NCBI GenBank assembly: GCA_023101885.1
Contig: JALPQD010000026.1
Location: 10,602,153 to 10,666,152, forward strand
DNA: 64,000 nucleotides
Direction of reading: 5' to 3'
DNA from: Typhlomys cinereus
Lineage: Eukaryota > Chordata > Mammalia > Rodentia > Platacanthomyidae
Part shown: piece by piece, positions 31,715 to 42,039 of the stretch
Numbering within the stretch: position 1 is the first letter of the stretch
Layout of the letters: each line of letters opens with the position of its first letter
Position numbers and translations under genes: made by a program
The notes under the pieces: generated by a model
What the model saw: the letters and a program-made list of their open reading frames with translations, nothing else
Told to the model about the DNA's origin: nothing
The model's database searches: none

Positions 31715-31804
31715 GCTTAGCACTCCCATTTTACAGTTGAGAAAACTGAGCTCAGAAAAGTTTTCTAAAGAGATGGATGTCAGCCAGCTTTTAAAGCCAG
31801 TATT
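31715..31804 (-). repeat. MIR, reverse, first half (split by a SINE)
   Basis: 'ccattttacagttgagaaaa' and 'ctgagctcagaaaagttttc' are the reversed MIR core. The element resumes after the SINE at 31805-32100. Confidence 0.7.
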
Positions 31805-32044
31805 AGGGCTGGAAAGATGGCTTAGCGATTGAAGTCTTTGCCTCGCAGGCAAAAAGAGTTGAGTTCCAATCCTCAGATCTCATATAAAATGCCAGGTAGA
31901 TATGGCGGAGGTCTGTAATTCTGATCTTGGAAAGTGGAGTCTGGGAATCCCCAGAGTAAAGCACTAAGGAGTTTGATCAAACAAGGATGATCCCCGATGT
32001 CAACCTGGGGCCTCCACAGGCATATATGCTCAACTGCCCTTTTG

Positions 32045-32100
<56 letters not shown>

Positions 32101-32102
32101 TA
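31805..32102 (+). mobile_element. Older T+ SINE with long (CA)n
   Basis: Head 'gggctggaaagatggcttag', B-box-like 'gagttccaatcctcag', 'gggaatccccagagtaaagc', 'ggatgatccccgatgtcaac', 'ctggggcctccacaggcata' and (CA)n 32045-32098. Inserted inside a MIR; possible short duplication agtattag/aggattag. Confidence 0.85.
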
Positions 32103-32104
32103 AC

Positions 32105-32170
32105 TAGGATTAGAAGTGAAGATTAGCACTCAGTATTCCTGGATTCCAAACTCTCAGTCCAAACTCTAGC
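32105..32170 (-). repeat. MIR, reverse, second half
   Basis: 'ctaggattagaagtgaagat' and 'tattcctggattccaaactc' continue the reversed MIR (gggatttgaacccagg...tctgactccaaa) begun at 31715. Confidence 0.5.
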
Positions 32171-32429
32171 ATCTCACTAAATCTCTATCATGTCCATTAC
32201 AAAAAATGACCTCAAGGTTTCACTTCCTTCCTAGCCTCAGTGCACTTTGTTTCTTTTCTTTCTTTGAACAATTACCTTCTGCCTTAAAGCGAAAGAAAAC
32301 CATAGTGGATGGGGAAATGGTCAGGGGACTCTGAAGATCCCTGGGGATTTCTAGGAGACACATTGTCCTCAGGGATGGATCCACTGACAAGGTGCTCATA
32401 GTTTTCTAAACAACCCTAATGAAATTTAT

Positions 32430-32610
32430 TAGGTCATTAAAAAAAAAAAACAGACCTGGAAGTAGAGGGAGGATCAGCAGGAAGAGAAGGGGACACAAGA
32501 AGATAACAGGGAGAACGTGTTCAAAATACACTATATACATGCATGAAAGTTGTCATAATGAAATCTAGTGTACATAATTAATATATACCAATAAAAAATA
32601 GAAGACAAGA
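32430..32610 (+). mobile_element. L1 3'-end fragment (rodent-type)
   Basis: 'gacctggaagtagagggagg' leads to 'caaaatacactatatacatg', 'catgaaagttgtcataatga', 'aatctagtgtacataattaa' and an A-rich end, the order of a rodent L1 3' UTR end. Short 5'-truncated copy. Confidence 0.6.
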
Positions 32611-32739
32611 AAAATAAGCAAATATTCCATCACCAGCTGTCTCCAGGCAGTCTGCCTAGGAAACCCAGGGATGCTGACAGCCCTCTGAGCTAACATGACC
32701 AAGAGTCTAATTTCTGGCCAAGAATCCAGCAAGGTAACA

Positions 32740-33110
32740 AAAGATGGGCTTTGGAATTCAGGCAGACCTGATGGCTATTCCAAATCCTTCCAATCAATGA
32801 CTATAGACTTAACAGAACTTATCTCTTGGTATGTTTGTTTTTACTCCGTAAATGTTATCATATCTACTGTTGTACTACTGTGGTGTTGTAATATCTACTG
32901 GCTGAGGTTGTTTTACTTCAAGTGCCCAGTAGGGGTTCCACAGTTCATGCCTAGGAAAATTGACTAGTTTGAATTCTCCAGTTCAAGTTGTATCTGTGGA
33001 GTGCCTAGCAAGTGATTTCATCTCTAAGCCTCAGTTTCCTCTTCAGTAAAATGGAGATCGTATCCCATCTTAGGCTTACTGTGGGCATTTCATCAGTTGG
33101 CACAGAAAAG
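32740..33110 (+). repeat. MIR pieces
   Basis: 'gggctttggaattcaggcag' and 'acctgatggctattccaaat' (32745-32785) match the MIR head. 'catctctaagcctcagtttc', 'ctcttcagtaaaatggagat' and 'gtggcattt'-like tail (33020-33105) match a core. These may be one stretched copy or two. Confidence 0.6.
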
Positions 33111-33352
33111 TTTTTCCTCCAAATGTTCTGCTTATGGAAAGCATTCAGGAGGCTCTGGTGGTTGATAGAGTATTATCAGATCTTCCCTGTGCTTACAGGA
33201 GATGGGTTACATTCACATTTTCTAATTTTCTAATTACCCTCTGTCGCGTGTGTTGTATTTAGGTTCTGTTATCTTCCTGGAGTTCAACCATCCCATTGGG
33301 GAGAAGCTTTCTGTAATGCACTGCTGTTTGTGTTAGGCTGAAATAGTATTCA

Positions 33353-33655
33353 GGATCTGGGAAGATGGCTCAGTGAATAAGATACCTGCCACTGCAGGCA
33401 TGAGGGCCAGAGATCAGTTCCCTAGTACCCACGTAAAAGCAGGGCAGGTCTAGTGGGCACCTATGATCCCAGCACTCAGGAGGCAACTCAAGGCACAACT
33501 GAGAGACCTTGCCATACATTAGAAGCAGAGAGCAATCAAAGAAAACTCCCAGTACCAGCTTTGGGTATCCACATACATCTACCCAGATGTGTGCGAACTT
33601 CTGCACACGCATGTAAACATGCATGCACACACGCCACATGCACATGTAAACAAAC
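33353..33655 (+). mobile_element. B4-like composite SINE
   Basis: tRNA head 'ctgggaagatggctcagtga', B-box-like 'agatcagttccctagtaccc', B1-like half 'tgatcccagcactcaggagg', then 'caaagaaaactcccagtacc' and a degenerate (CA)n-containing tail. Confidence 0.8.
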
Positions 33656-33899
33656 AATAGCGAACACCCTCCTTCTACATTCTGACTTGTCTCTGTACCA
33701 CGAGATCAGCATAGAAGGCTGCTACAGCTATTGTCAATGTGTCTGTGTGTCTCATCCAACAGTGACCTAGGAGCTGTTGAATGCAGATGATCCTTTCCTT
33801 TGTAGCACCTCATCTGGGCCGTGCCTTAGCACAAAAGACTTGACTTTTAAAGAGAAAAAGAAATGAGAAAATTCAAAAAAAGGAAAGAAGGTGCCGTTT

Positions 33900-34330
33900 C
33901 ATTGAAATATGCATGAATGTGGCATCTAAAAAGGCAGCCTGATAAGGTTCAGGCCAGAGGAGAAGAACCAGCCAAGATTCACTGAATTCTGAGAACCCAC
34001 AAGGCCAGAGACACTGAAATGCCGGTTTCCTCTGTCAGCCGCTAACTCGCTCAAATGACCAAATCCCAGGGCGGGTCAGCTGGTTCAACTGTTCCCATCC
34101 AAGTAATTTCTCTAACACAAAAAGGGCTCTGAAGGGTTCTTTCACGCTAACAATTACAAATTGCTCCTGTGAGCAATGCTTTCTTCAGAAATGAAGCTGA
34201 TCAAAAACATTTAAAGGACAAATCTGACCCAAAGTCCTGGGTACAGATCTCTCCTGAGCGAATATTGGAGAGAAGCTACACAAAGCACGGTCAGAATGGT
34301 TGTTCTGTGAGTTAACCAGGCAGGTCTGAC
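33900..34330. promoter_or_regulatory. Repeat-free, enhancer-like block (candidate)
   Basis: About 430 bases without a recognisable repeat, with homeodomain-type cores (ctaacaattacaaattgc), TCF/LEF-like 'gatcaaa' (34198-34204) and bHLH-like cagctg. Open frames are short. Conservation is inferred from texture only. Confidence 0.25.
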
Positions 34331-34810
34331 TGTACTGTGCTCTGAGCGTGAGGTAGACTATCGTGAGATGGACTTGCCGGGACCAAGGGGAGACAAAAAT
34401 CCTCGGGCCAGGGGCAGCATGCTGAAGTTCAGGAGAGTGTGTGGGTCGGATGTAGAAACAGGACTCAGGTACCAGTGGGGCGCCGGCGGGGGGGCAAGGG
34501 AGGGACCGCGCTAAAGTCTAGTGGAGACCAGCATAGTGTCTTCATATGGGATCTATGATCCTCTTCAGGGGAGGTCCTTATTTTACTTGAATGGGCAAGG
34601 GGTTTCAAGACAATTTCATGTGTATTATTTCTTCAAGGTCCAGGAAAGAAAAAGAATTTCCTTTCAAAACCGTTTGCTCATGAAAGGAACTTTGTAATCC
34701 ACTGTCCGAGCAGGAACCAAGGGGCTAGGAAAAAGATTAGAATCTTCTTCTTAAGAATGTTACCCATAGGAACACAGCATGAGCTTCACTAGGGATACAC
34801 TGAAACGCAG
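34330..34810. other. Unassigned sequence
   Basis: Includes a small GC-rich stretch with CpGs (34478-34512). No repeat or exon recognised. Confidence 0.5.
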
Positions 34811-34814
34811 AATA

Positions 34815-34975
34815 TAAGGGTTGGCATGATAGTTCAAGTCAGTGAGGTGCTTGCCAAGCAAGCGTGAGAATCTGGGTTCACACGCACACCTATGATCCAA
34901 GTATGAGGGCGACAGAGACAGGAGATCCCTGGGGCTCGCTGGCCACATATATTGTTGGAATTGATGAATCCCGGG
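34815..34975 (+). mobile_element. B4-like SINE, truncated
   Basis: 'gttggcatgatagttcaagt', 'gaggtgcttgccaagcaagc', 'cacacctatgatccaagtat' and 'acaggagatccctggggctc' are the head and B1-like half of a B4-type SINE. Confidence 0.6.
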
Positions 34976-35007
34976 TCTCAGTGAGAGGCTTTAAGGGAAC
35001 AGTTTTA

Positions 35008-35085
35008 ACTAAGTATACTTTGTTAAATATTTAAGTATACTAAATATTAATATTCATTAGATATTTAAGTATACTAAAACTTGAA
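35008..35085. repeat. AT-rich local duplication with AAGTATACT palindromes
   Basis: The motif taagtatact occurs three times, and 'atatttaagtatactaaa' occurs twice (about 35026 and 35064) around a taatattcatt spacer. It looks like a small tandem duplication. Confidence 0.85.
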
Positions 35086-35109
35086 AATGGTTTAAGGTGT
35101 TGGCTTTTT

Positions 35110-35482
35110 TCTCATTTCCATGTCTACGTTTGTGGGTGCTTGTGTATGCATGCTTGCATACATGTGGCTGGTTATACGTGTGTATAAGAAAGCATGTGAG
35201 CACACATGCATGTAGAGGTCCAAGGTTAATGTCAGGAATCATCCTTGACCACTTTTCCACCTTTGAGAATGGATCTGTAATTAAACCCTGAGCTCACCTA
35301 CGGACATAGCTTGTCTATCCAGCTTGCTCTGGGGGTTCAAGGCTCCACCTTCAGGAGGTAGAATTTCAGGCAGGCTGCCACATCTGCCTGGCATTTTTAT
35401 ATGGAATGTGAGAATACATACTCGGGTCCTTTTGCTTGTGTGGCAAGTACTATAAACCCTGAACATTCTCCCCAGCCCTGTG
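35110..35482 (-). mobile_element. Older T+ SINE, reverse
   Basis: Reversed order: TG/TA-rich tail, 'gtagaggtccaaggttaatg', 'tcaggaatcatccttgacca', 'atctgcctggcatttttata' and 'tgaacattctccccagccct' (reversed head). Confidence 0.8.
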
Positions 35483-35526
35483 CTGTTGATTGTTATGAAA
35501 GATGCTCATTAGAATAAATCAGGGGG

Positions 35527-35723
35527 AGGGGCTGGAGAGATGGCTCAGGGGTTAAGTCTCTGCCTTGCAGAAAGAAGGTCCTGAGTTCGGATCCTAGACC
35601 CCATGTATAGCAGGGGCGGCCTGCAGTTCTGGGTCCTGGTAAGGTGGAGCCTGTGAATCCTGGGGCAGACTAAACAAGGAGGAGGTGGAGGCGTCCATGG
35701 TGGTTCCCGAATTTGCCTGTGGT

Positions 35724-35788
<65 letters not shown>

Positions 35789-35850
35789 GCGCGTATGCAC
35801 ACATGCACAATTGAATAAATAATAAATAATTTTTAAAAAGTTATAAAAAA
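35527..35850 (+). mobile_element. Young lineage-specific T+ SINE, full length
   Basis: Head 'ggggctggagagatggctca', B-box 'gagttcggatcctag', body 'tggaggcgtccatggtggtt', long (CA)n 35725-35782, a cgcgcgcg run, then 'caattgaataaataataaat'. An 18-bp target duplication agaataaatcagggggag (35511-35528; 35851-35868, one T/C difference) flanks it. Confidence 0.92.
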
Positions 35851-36079
35851 AGAATAAACCAGGGGGAGCATAGCTACACAGACAGAGGGTCTGGTCACCA
35901 GGAAATCATCTGAATCTCCCCTGGGTGTTTCAGAAGTGATACTGTAATTGGGATACATTCCTCCAGAGCTTCCTCTCTTGGTGTAAGATGCGAACCCACA
36001 GTTCGCAGCGTCCTGACGGGATTCTGCTCTCATTCTCAATTATAGTGTCCTTACACGATCCAGTTCAGATGCTAACCGT

Positions 36080-36335
36080 CTCATGAGTCCCTTCCTGACC
36101 TCTACATTCTTAATGAATCTTCCCTGGCTCAGAGCCCTGCCGTGGCTCCACGTGGCCCCTTCTCACTCTCTGCGTTCAGCTTGTGTTTTGCATGAACACT
36201 TGCTGTACATTTGTTTCTGCGGCTAGATGTTGGCTGCCTGCGCTGGCCCCCAAAGCCCATGCTTTTAGTTATCCTTGTTTCCCTAAACACAGAACAGCAT
36301 GGTGCCTGGCCTGTAGCAGCAACCCCATCCCTTAG
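36080..36335 (+). repeat. L2 LINE 3' fragment
   Basis: 'cccttcctgacctctacatt', 'ccttctcactctctgcgttc', 'cacagaacagcatggtgcct' and 'ggcctgtagcagcaacccca' follow the L2 3' end in order (cttccctgaccaccc... agaacagtgcctggcaca). Confidence 0.6.
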
Positions 36336-36880
36336 CTGGTATGCTAAAAATACCGAGGAATCCAGATTCTTCTAATCAAACAACAGGCAACTGACCATGT
36401 TACCTCTTTGAGGGCGTGGTATGGGCTTCCTGAGATGCTTTTCAATAAAGCATCACATCAGATCCTTCGCTGCCCTGAAAGGAGGCGTGGGAGTTAATCA
36501 CTGTGATGTTCAGTGAGATGAGCCTCGGTAAGTTCAAAGGCGTTGCTGAGTCAAAAGCTGGAGTCCACAGCCACCACTGTGTGTCACCATCTCCAGAGAG
36601 TGCTCTTGTGTCTTCCTGTTTCTCTGCTACCAGGAGAGGGACGGATGGTTCCTGCTGTGGTTCTTGCCAGTCCCCTGTGTTCCTCTGCCCTCTGCTCAAA
36701 GGCTAGGCATGGACAGGAACCCTTTGGCCATCTGTTTCTAGGTACCAAATACTAGGACATCTCAGAGCCTTAGGACCAGCAGCATGGGGCAGATCTGCAA
36801 CCCTAAAGGCTGTTTCAGGTCCTCACAAAGCTTGTCCTTACCTAGGCCTGCCAACCTGGCCTAAGACCCCAAAGTGCTCT
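36335..36880. other. Unassigned sequence
   Basis: Two short plus-strand frames overlap here but show no protein pattern; no repeat is recognised. Confidence 0.5.
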
Positions 36881-36899
36881 GTCTGTACCAGTCAACGTC

Positions 36900-37490
36900 C
36901 CCCATAGGCTGGCTTGTGCTCTCTGCAACTGCAGGCTAGGAGAAGTAGAGTCTGGGCTAAGTCACTTGGGCTTTCCAGAACCCTGTCTTCGCCAGCAGCT
37001 CTTTTCTACCAAGCCTTGCCCACAGTTCTAGTTCTGCCCACAGCAGAAGACACATGGCTAACTTTTCACACACAACTCGGGCACCACTATCGACTGCTGG
37101 CCACCTGCCTCCCCTAGAGTCGAGGTTCTTTTCCTGAACTGCCCTGATTGGCCCAGCCCAGCACAACACACTGTCCAGTCTTCGGTGCAGAATCCTAGCA
37201 GATTCTCGTCCTGCTGGCGATGCCCTGTGCCAGCAAATTCATCTTCCCTTTTACCACCATCAGAACCCAGCTTCTTTGACCTTTCAATGTGACTGAAAGC
37301 CAGAAACTCTCCAGGAATCCTCTGGTCTTCAGCACACACTGGGACCTCTGAGATAATCAGTTCCTAAGCTACTGGCAGCCATTGTTGAACTCCCTAGACT
37401 TTATTTCCTAAACCAATCCAGTAAATTCCCTTTTTATGTATTCATTCCATTGGTTCTGTTCTTCTAGAGAATCCTAATTAATACCAGACC
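36900..37490 (+). mobile_element. Old ERV LTR (family not named)
   Basis: The right end 'cattggttctgttcttctag' plus 'agaatcctaattaataccag' is the signature end of several mammalian ERV LTRs (ggttctgtttctctggagaaccctgactaatac). 'gcacacactgggacctctga' and a degenerate aataaa-like 'agtaaattcc' precede it. The left border is a guess. Confidence 0.5.
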
Positions 37491-37534
37491 TGACTTGTAT
37501 TCTCGTAACCTTTTAAAAAAGTCACTTTTGGGGG

Positions 37535-37830
37535 AGACTAAAGAGATGGATCAGTCAGTAAAGTGCTTGCATTGCAAACACAAGGACCTGAGTTCAATAC
37601 TCTGAATGCAAATTTTTTAAAAAATTGGGCATCGTGAAGCATGTTTGGAATCTCAGTATAGGGGAGTCAGATGGGTCTTAATGGCCAGCCAGATCGTCTA
37701 CTTGGTGAGCTCAAAGCCAATGGGAGACCCTGCTTTAAAAGCCAAGCAGATAGTTCCTAAGGAATGATACCCAGATCATTCTCTGGTCTCCTCACACACA
37801 AGCATAATATGCATGTGCTTTTGTGCGCAT
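37535..37830 (+). mobile_element. B4-like composite SINE
   Basis: 'gactaaagagatggatcagt', 'gaggtgc'-equivalent 'agtgcttgcattgcaaacac', 'gagttcaatactctgaatgc', B1-like 'ggaatctcagtataggggag' and a CA/TG-rich tail. Confidence 0.75.
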
Positions 37831-37879
37831 GCACGCACTTACCCATAACAAATGCTCCCACGTGCACAAATTGTTTTCT

Positions 37880-38010
37880 TAGTCTTCAATTTCTCTATCT
37901 ATTTAAATGGGAAACATACACACATAATTCATTTAATAAAATTGTCTGAGGATTAAAATAGATTATCAATGGGAGAGTTACATTATAATTATAAGCACTC
38001 TGGAAAATTT
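37880..38010 (+). repeat. MIR tail fragment
   Basis: 'ctctatctatttaaatggga', 'taataaaattgtctgaggat' and 'attataagcactctgg' follow the MIR core and tail. Confidence 0.5.
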
Positions 38011-38139
38011 TATCATGGAATGACTATGTTTTGTAATTGTTCCGAAACAGCAGGATGATGATGCTGTTTGGTGAATCCTGCTTTAGAAACACATAACACG
38101 GTTAATGTGTTTTATAAGCCAAGAACAAAAACAAAGTGT

Positions 38140-38360
38140 TTTGTGTTTAAAAGAGCTAATTTTGTTTTACCTGGAAGATTAATTCATCTCTGATCTCCAT
38201 CCTGGAGTAAATTAGTTCTGGCTGTGTTTTGCCACCCAGAGTGCATAGGTTCATCTTTGGCTTGTCAGCCGTCATCGCCACCTTCAGCTGTGCATTGCTT
38301 GTGGGCTCGTTTACTTCTCTATCCATCATCGTGGAAGCTTGCGTTAGCCCTGGTTGGGAT
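38140..38360. promoter_or_regulatory. Enhancer-like non-repeat block (candidate)
   Basis: Contains 'aagattaattcatctctgat', 'taaattagttctggctgtgt' and CATC-rich text, with no repeat similarity. Inference only. Confidence 0.2.
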
Positions 38361-38675
38361 GGAGAGGGATCGAATCCCTCTAGTGAGCCCACTGGTTTTC
38401 TCTAGTTATTCTCTTTATCCTCCTGAAGGTCTGATGGGGTGTCAGTCTTGAGAAGGAAGAAAGAGGCAAAAGCCACCAGGTAAGTGTAAGAGAGCACCTA
38501 CTTCTCAGAGTCTCCCCCACTTTGGGGCCATGAAACCTACTCAAAGATAGACAGCTCATGATTTTTTTCACCTTTAGGAACTTGGAAGAGCAAACTTTAT
38601 GTCCCTATTCTTTGTCTTACCACTTTGGTAAGCGTCTCTGAATTCACCCTGGTATTCGTATTCTTTTAAAAATAT

Positions 38676-38925
38676 GATCAAGGGCTGGGGAGATACCTCA
38701 GTAGTTAAAACCTTTACCTTACAAGCAAAAGACCCCAGCTCCCATATAAAGAATGCAGGACAGACATGGCAGAGATTTATCATTCTGACCTTGGAATGCA
38801 GAGTCTGAGAAATCCCAGGGCCAAGCAATAAGAAGGTGGAACAATCCAGAATGATTCCCATTGCACCCTTGGGCCTCTGTAGGCACATATACTCAAATGC
38901 CCTCTTGAATACACATGGATGGATG

Positions 38926-38975
<50 letters not shown>
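38676..38975 (+). mobile_element. Older T+ SINE with (GATA)n tail
   Basis: Head 'agggctggggagatacctca', 'cttacaagcaaaagacccca', 'tcattctgaccttggaatgc', 'aatccagaatgattcccatt' and 'gggcctctgtaggcacatat', then (GATG)n and (GATA)n (38918-38974). Flanks share aatatgat, a short putative target duplication. Confidence 0.85.
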
Positions 38976-38979
38976 ATAT

Positions 38980-39760
38980 GATGCAGTTAGTGCGCAGACC
39001 CCATGGCTGACTGAAGTCTCCCATCCCAGAGTCCAGAAGCCTTTAATGTTCAAGTTCTTCCAGAAGCCCGAAGATGGTCTATCTGCCTTTCCTGGGCACA
39101 TTCTCTGGCTGAGCAGTTTCCTGAGGCTGGGCACAGCAGTCTTTACCCCTTGAGTCTAACAGCAGCAGAAAATATGCTGGCACAGAATGAGACCCCACCA
39201 CCTGTCTTCTTGGGATCTTAGGCTCCATCCCCAAGCTAATCAGCTGGGTCAGTCACCCAGACAGGCCTCCACCTCTCAGGGAATTTGATCCACCAGGGGT
39301 TGTGTCAAAGAGAAGGGAGGGGTCTTCTTTCTCTAGCCCTGACCCCTCCTCTCTCAACAAGACACAAACAGAAGCAACAAAACCAGCAAGATTTAATTTG
39401 TGAGCCAATCCCACTGGAGCCTCTAACTCAAAGAGAACACCCTTCTTTTCTCTCTTTTAAGCTCTCTTCATAGTCAAGATTTAGCTGTTTCTTTAAGGAC
39501 TCTAACTTCCTTTCCATGTGACTGCTCGCCTTCATTTTCAGGTATTTCCAGCTGCTTGGCTACCCAGTCCCCAGTTCTATTGGTTTCTGTTTATTTTCTA
39601 CCTTTTTCCCACTTGATAATTCTTTATTTAATGGAGAAAACAAACTCTTCCCCTCTAGAATCAATCCCACTTGAGTTGGGCTTAAAGAAGGGCAGGAACC
39701 GGAAGTCAGAAGTCTTCCGGTGTGTCTAATGCTTATTTCTTACCCATTCTGAATCTTATT
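38980..39760. other. Unassigned sequence
   Basis: No recognisable repeat or exon. Confidence 0.5.
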
Positions 39761-39764
39761 ACAT

Positions 39765-40235
39765 CAATCATACTTAGAGGGAAGGGGGAGACTCTGCCCA
39801 CACTGAAATTTATAAATCTACTCATGCTAAAAACCCACCCTGGCAGAACCCCACTTTAATTATTCTGTTACCTCTCCTGAGGTGACTTCAAAATGAACTC
39901 TATCAGCAAAGGTACAATTAGAAAATTTGGCATTTGGGAGACAACACTATAAGCTGACCTGGTGTATTATCTCTCTGATGGCCCGTCCAGCTGGGAGCCT
40001 GGACATCAACATGAAATACGGTCCACTTGTTTTCTTAACAGCCTCTGTCCCCACTTATCCTGGGTCTGTCGGCTTCTGGTAGAGGCTGCATAAAGAATAG
40101 GGCAATTTCCTGTCTTTTATCCTGGCGGCTCAAGCCCCAGACAGGATTTTAATGGAATTCCATTGTAGTTCTGTATTCAAATGGACTTGAAAGCAAACAA
40201 AATATTTAAAGGGAGAAGATTCTTCCTAGGAAGGA
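39765..40235. promoter_or_regulatory. Enhancer-like repeat-free block (candidate)
   Basis: About 470 bases of AT-rich unique text with 'ctttaattattctgttacct' (39853-39872), 'gtacaattagaaaatttggc', 'aggattttaatggaattcca' and no repeat similarity. Several TAAT cores. Confidence 0.25.
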
Positions 40236-40439
40236 AAAAAAAGTGCCTTGTTGGTACTTATGAATTGTGAAAGAAAAACCCTGATGGGGGAATCTGATGA
40301 GTCAGGGGTCTCCAGAGCTCTGTCCAGTGCTAGGGGGAGAGGTGTGTCAAGGGATTTAGGGCCACATTTCTGGATACTGGGCCAAGTGGAGAAGTCCATT
40401 TCCAGGCACTTGTCTGCTAATGTTATGAAATTATTTTTA

Positions 40440-40635
40440 GAAAGAAAGGAGATATGAAGAAAGGGAAAGAGGGAGGGAAAGAAGGAGAGAGAGATAGAAG
40501 GGAGAGGGATAGAACAAAGGAGGGAGAGAAGGGGATAAAGAGAGAGGGAAGGGGGTAGGAGGGAGGGATCTAGGGAGGGATGGGGAGAAAGAAGAAATGA
40601 GAGGAGAGAGAAAGAGCCAAGGAGGCAAGGGAATG
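40440..40635. repeat. Polypurine (GGA/GAA) tract
   Basis: About 195 bases almost purely A and G on the plus strand. Minus-strand frames through it are Ser/Leu/Pro low-complexity runs. Confidence 0.9.
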
Positions 40636-40639
40636 AATA

Positions 40640-41080
40640 GAGAACCATCTACAAATCTGGAATCCAGGATAAAGGGTTTTTAAGTGTAAGTTCCCATTGA
40701 CACTTTCCCCATATATCAGTGATGAGTAACTCCTGTCCCTAGTTAGCTTTTACTGCCACATCATCTAAATCCCTGCCAAGGGCAGTGGGAGCCTTTCTGG
40801 GTGATGGTTGGAAATGGGAAGGTCTCACAGACAATAACCAGAAACCATTGAGAAATCAGAGTCAAGAGACCTGTCACAATCCAAAGGCCATGGAGAGGAA
40901 GGCCTCGTCTCACTGTGCAGAAAGCAGACTTCATGCCAGACCTCTAGGGACTGCAACAGTGAGCACAGGTGGGTGCCGGAGCAGTGGACTGCGCATGTTC
41001 TAGAGTCACACTCGGAGGCGAGGAAAGGAATGCCGGATGGTGCCAGAAATTCAGATCGAGGATGCTTTGTGATGTGTTCA
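40640..41080. other. Unassigned sequence
   Basis: No recognisable repeat or exon. Confidence 0.5.
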
Positions 41081-41082
41081 GA

Positions 41083-41319
41083 GATGACTCAGGGGTTAAG
41101 ACTCTGACTTGCAAGCAGAAGGACTTGAGTTCGGATCTCGAATCTCACATAAAGCACCAGGCAGAAATGGTGGCGGCCTATACTTCCAGCCCTGGAAGGC
41201 AGAGCAAAGCAAAAAGGAGGTAGAACAATCCAGGATGATTCCTGAAGTCATTCTTGGGCCTCCACAGATACACACAGATATATGCAGATACAGAGACACA
41301 CAGACAGACAGACAGACAG

Positions 41320-41369
<50 letters not shown>

Positions 41370-41370
41370 G
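41083..41370 (+). mobile_element. Older T+ SINE
   Basis: 'agagatgactcaggggttaa', 'gagttcggatctcgaatctc', 'ccagccctggaaggcagagc', 'aatccaggatgattcctgaa', 'gggcctccacagatacacac', (CAGA)n and (CA)n 41318-41367. It is a good representative of the older subfamily. Confidence 0.88.
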
Positions 41371-41374
41371 GGTC

Positions 41375-42035
41375 TGTAGCTAGAGGGATCACTTACCTGA
41401 CAAACTCAGCCTGGGTTTTCCCCAGGAGCCAAGCATTGTGTTGCTATAGGACTCACCTTCTTGGAAGATGGGGAGACACATTCTCAAGTCATGATAGTGC
41501 AATGTGAGTAATTGTATCATGGAGACATGTATCGAAGCTGGAGGAGCACATTAAAAACAGATCAATGGAGCTGAGGATCCAAGTCAAGCAGGGCATAGGG
41601 AAAAAGACCATAGGCAAGAAGGAGCGTCAGAGCCCACGCTTGGTTCAATCTCCATGGATCCTGCAGTTGTCTCTGTAAGACCAGAGCAGATCTGCCTGGA
41701 GGGGGTGAGGCAGCTGACTGCCTTCTAGCAGTTCATTGACCAAAAGACACTTAGGGAATATTGGAGAGAAGCAAAGGCATCTCTTTGTCCATAGCATGTT
41801 TTCCTTTAACAACGTTTAGTCCACAAAAGAGTTTCAGATCTGGCCTTGGTCATGCGACTTGGAAACTGACAGTGGTACATTGGCAGAAGAAAGGAAGGTC
41901 ATGATGCATTTGGGCAGGTACGGTCCAACTACGACTCATGCCTGAAACTACCTCTGGAGGTGAAGGCAGCACGGCAGCTGAGTGAGAACCAGAGTGGATG
42001 GGCAGACACGGGCCGATGTAACCCTGCACAATGAG
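41375..42035. other. Unassigned sequence
   Basis: A faint B1-like resemblance at 41925-42000 is not strong enough to call. No exon recognised. Confidence 0.45.
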
Positions 42036-42039
42036 TCAG

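Noticed and set aside
41096..41507. Frames with Cys-Val or Thr-His repeats (also at 4509, 27234, 31873, 35594, 44131, 47273, 51245, 56734 and others)
   Set aside because: These are translations of (CA)n/(TG)n microsatellites attached to SINEs, not cysteine-rich or histidine-rich proteins.
34260..41772. Shared 17-mer gaatattggagagaagc at 34260 and 41756
   Set aside because: The flanks do not match. One shared 17-mer in 64 kb is within reach of chance.
41925..42000. B1-like resemblance (actcatgcctgaaactacct, tggaggtgaaggc)
   Set aside because: Too short and too diverged to support as a SINE.
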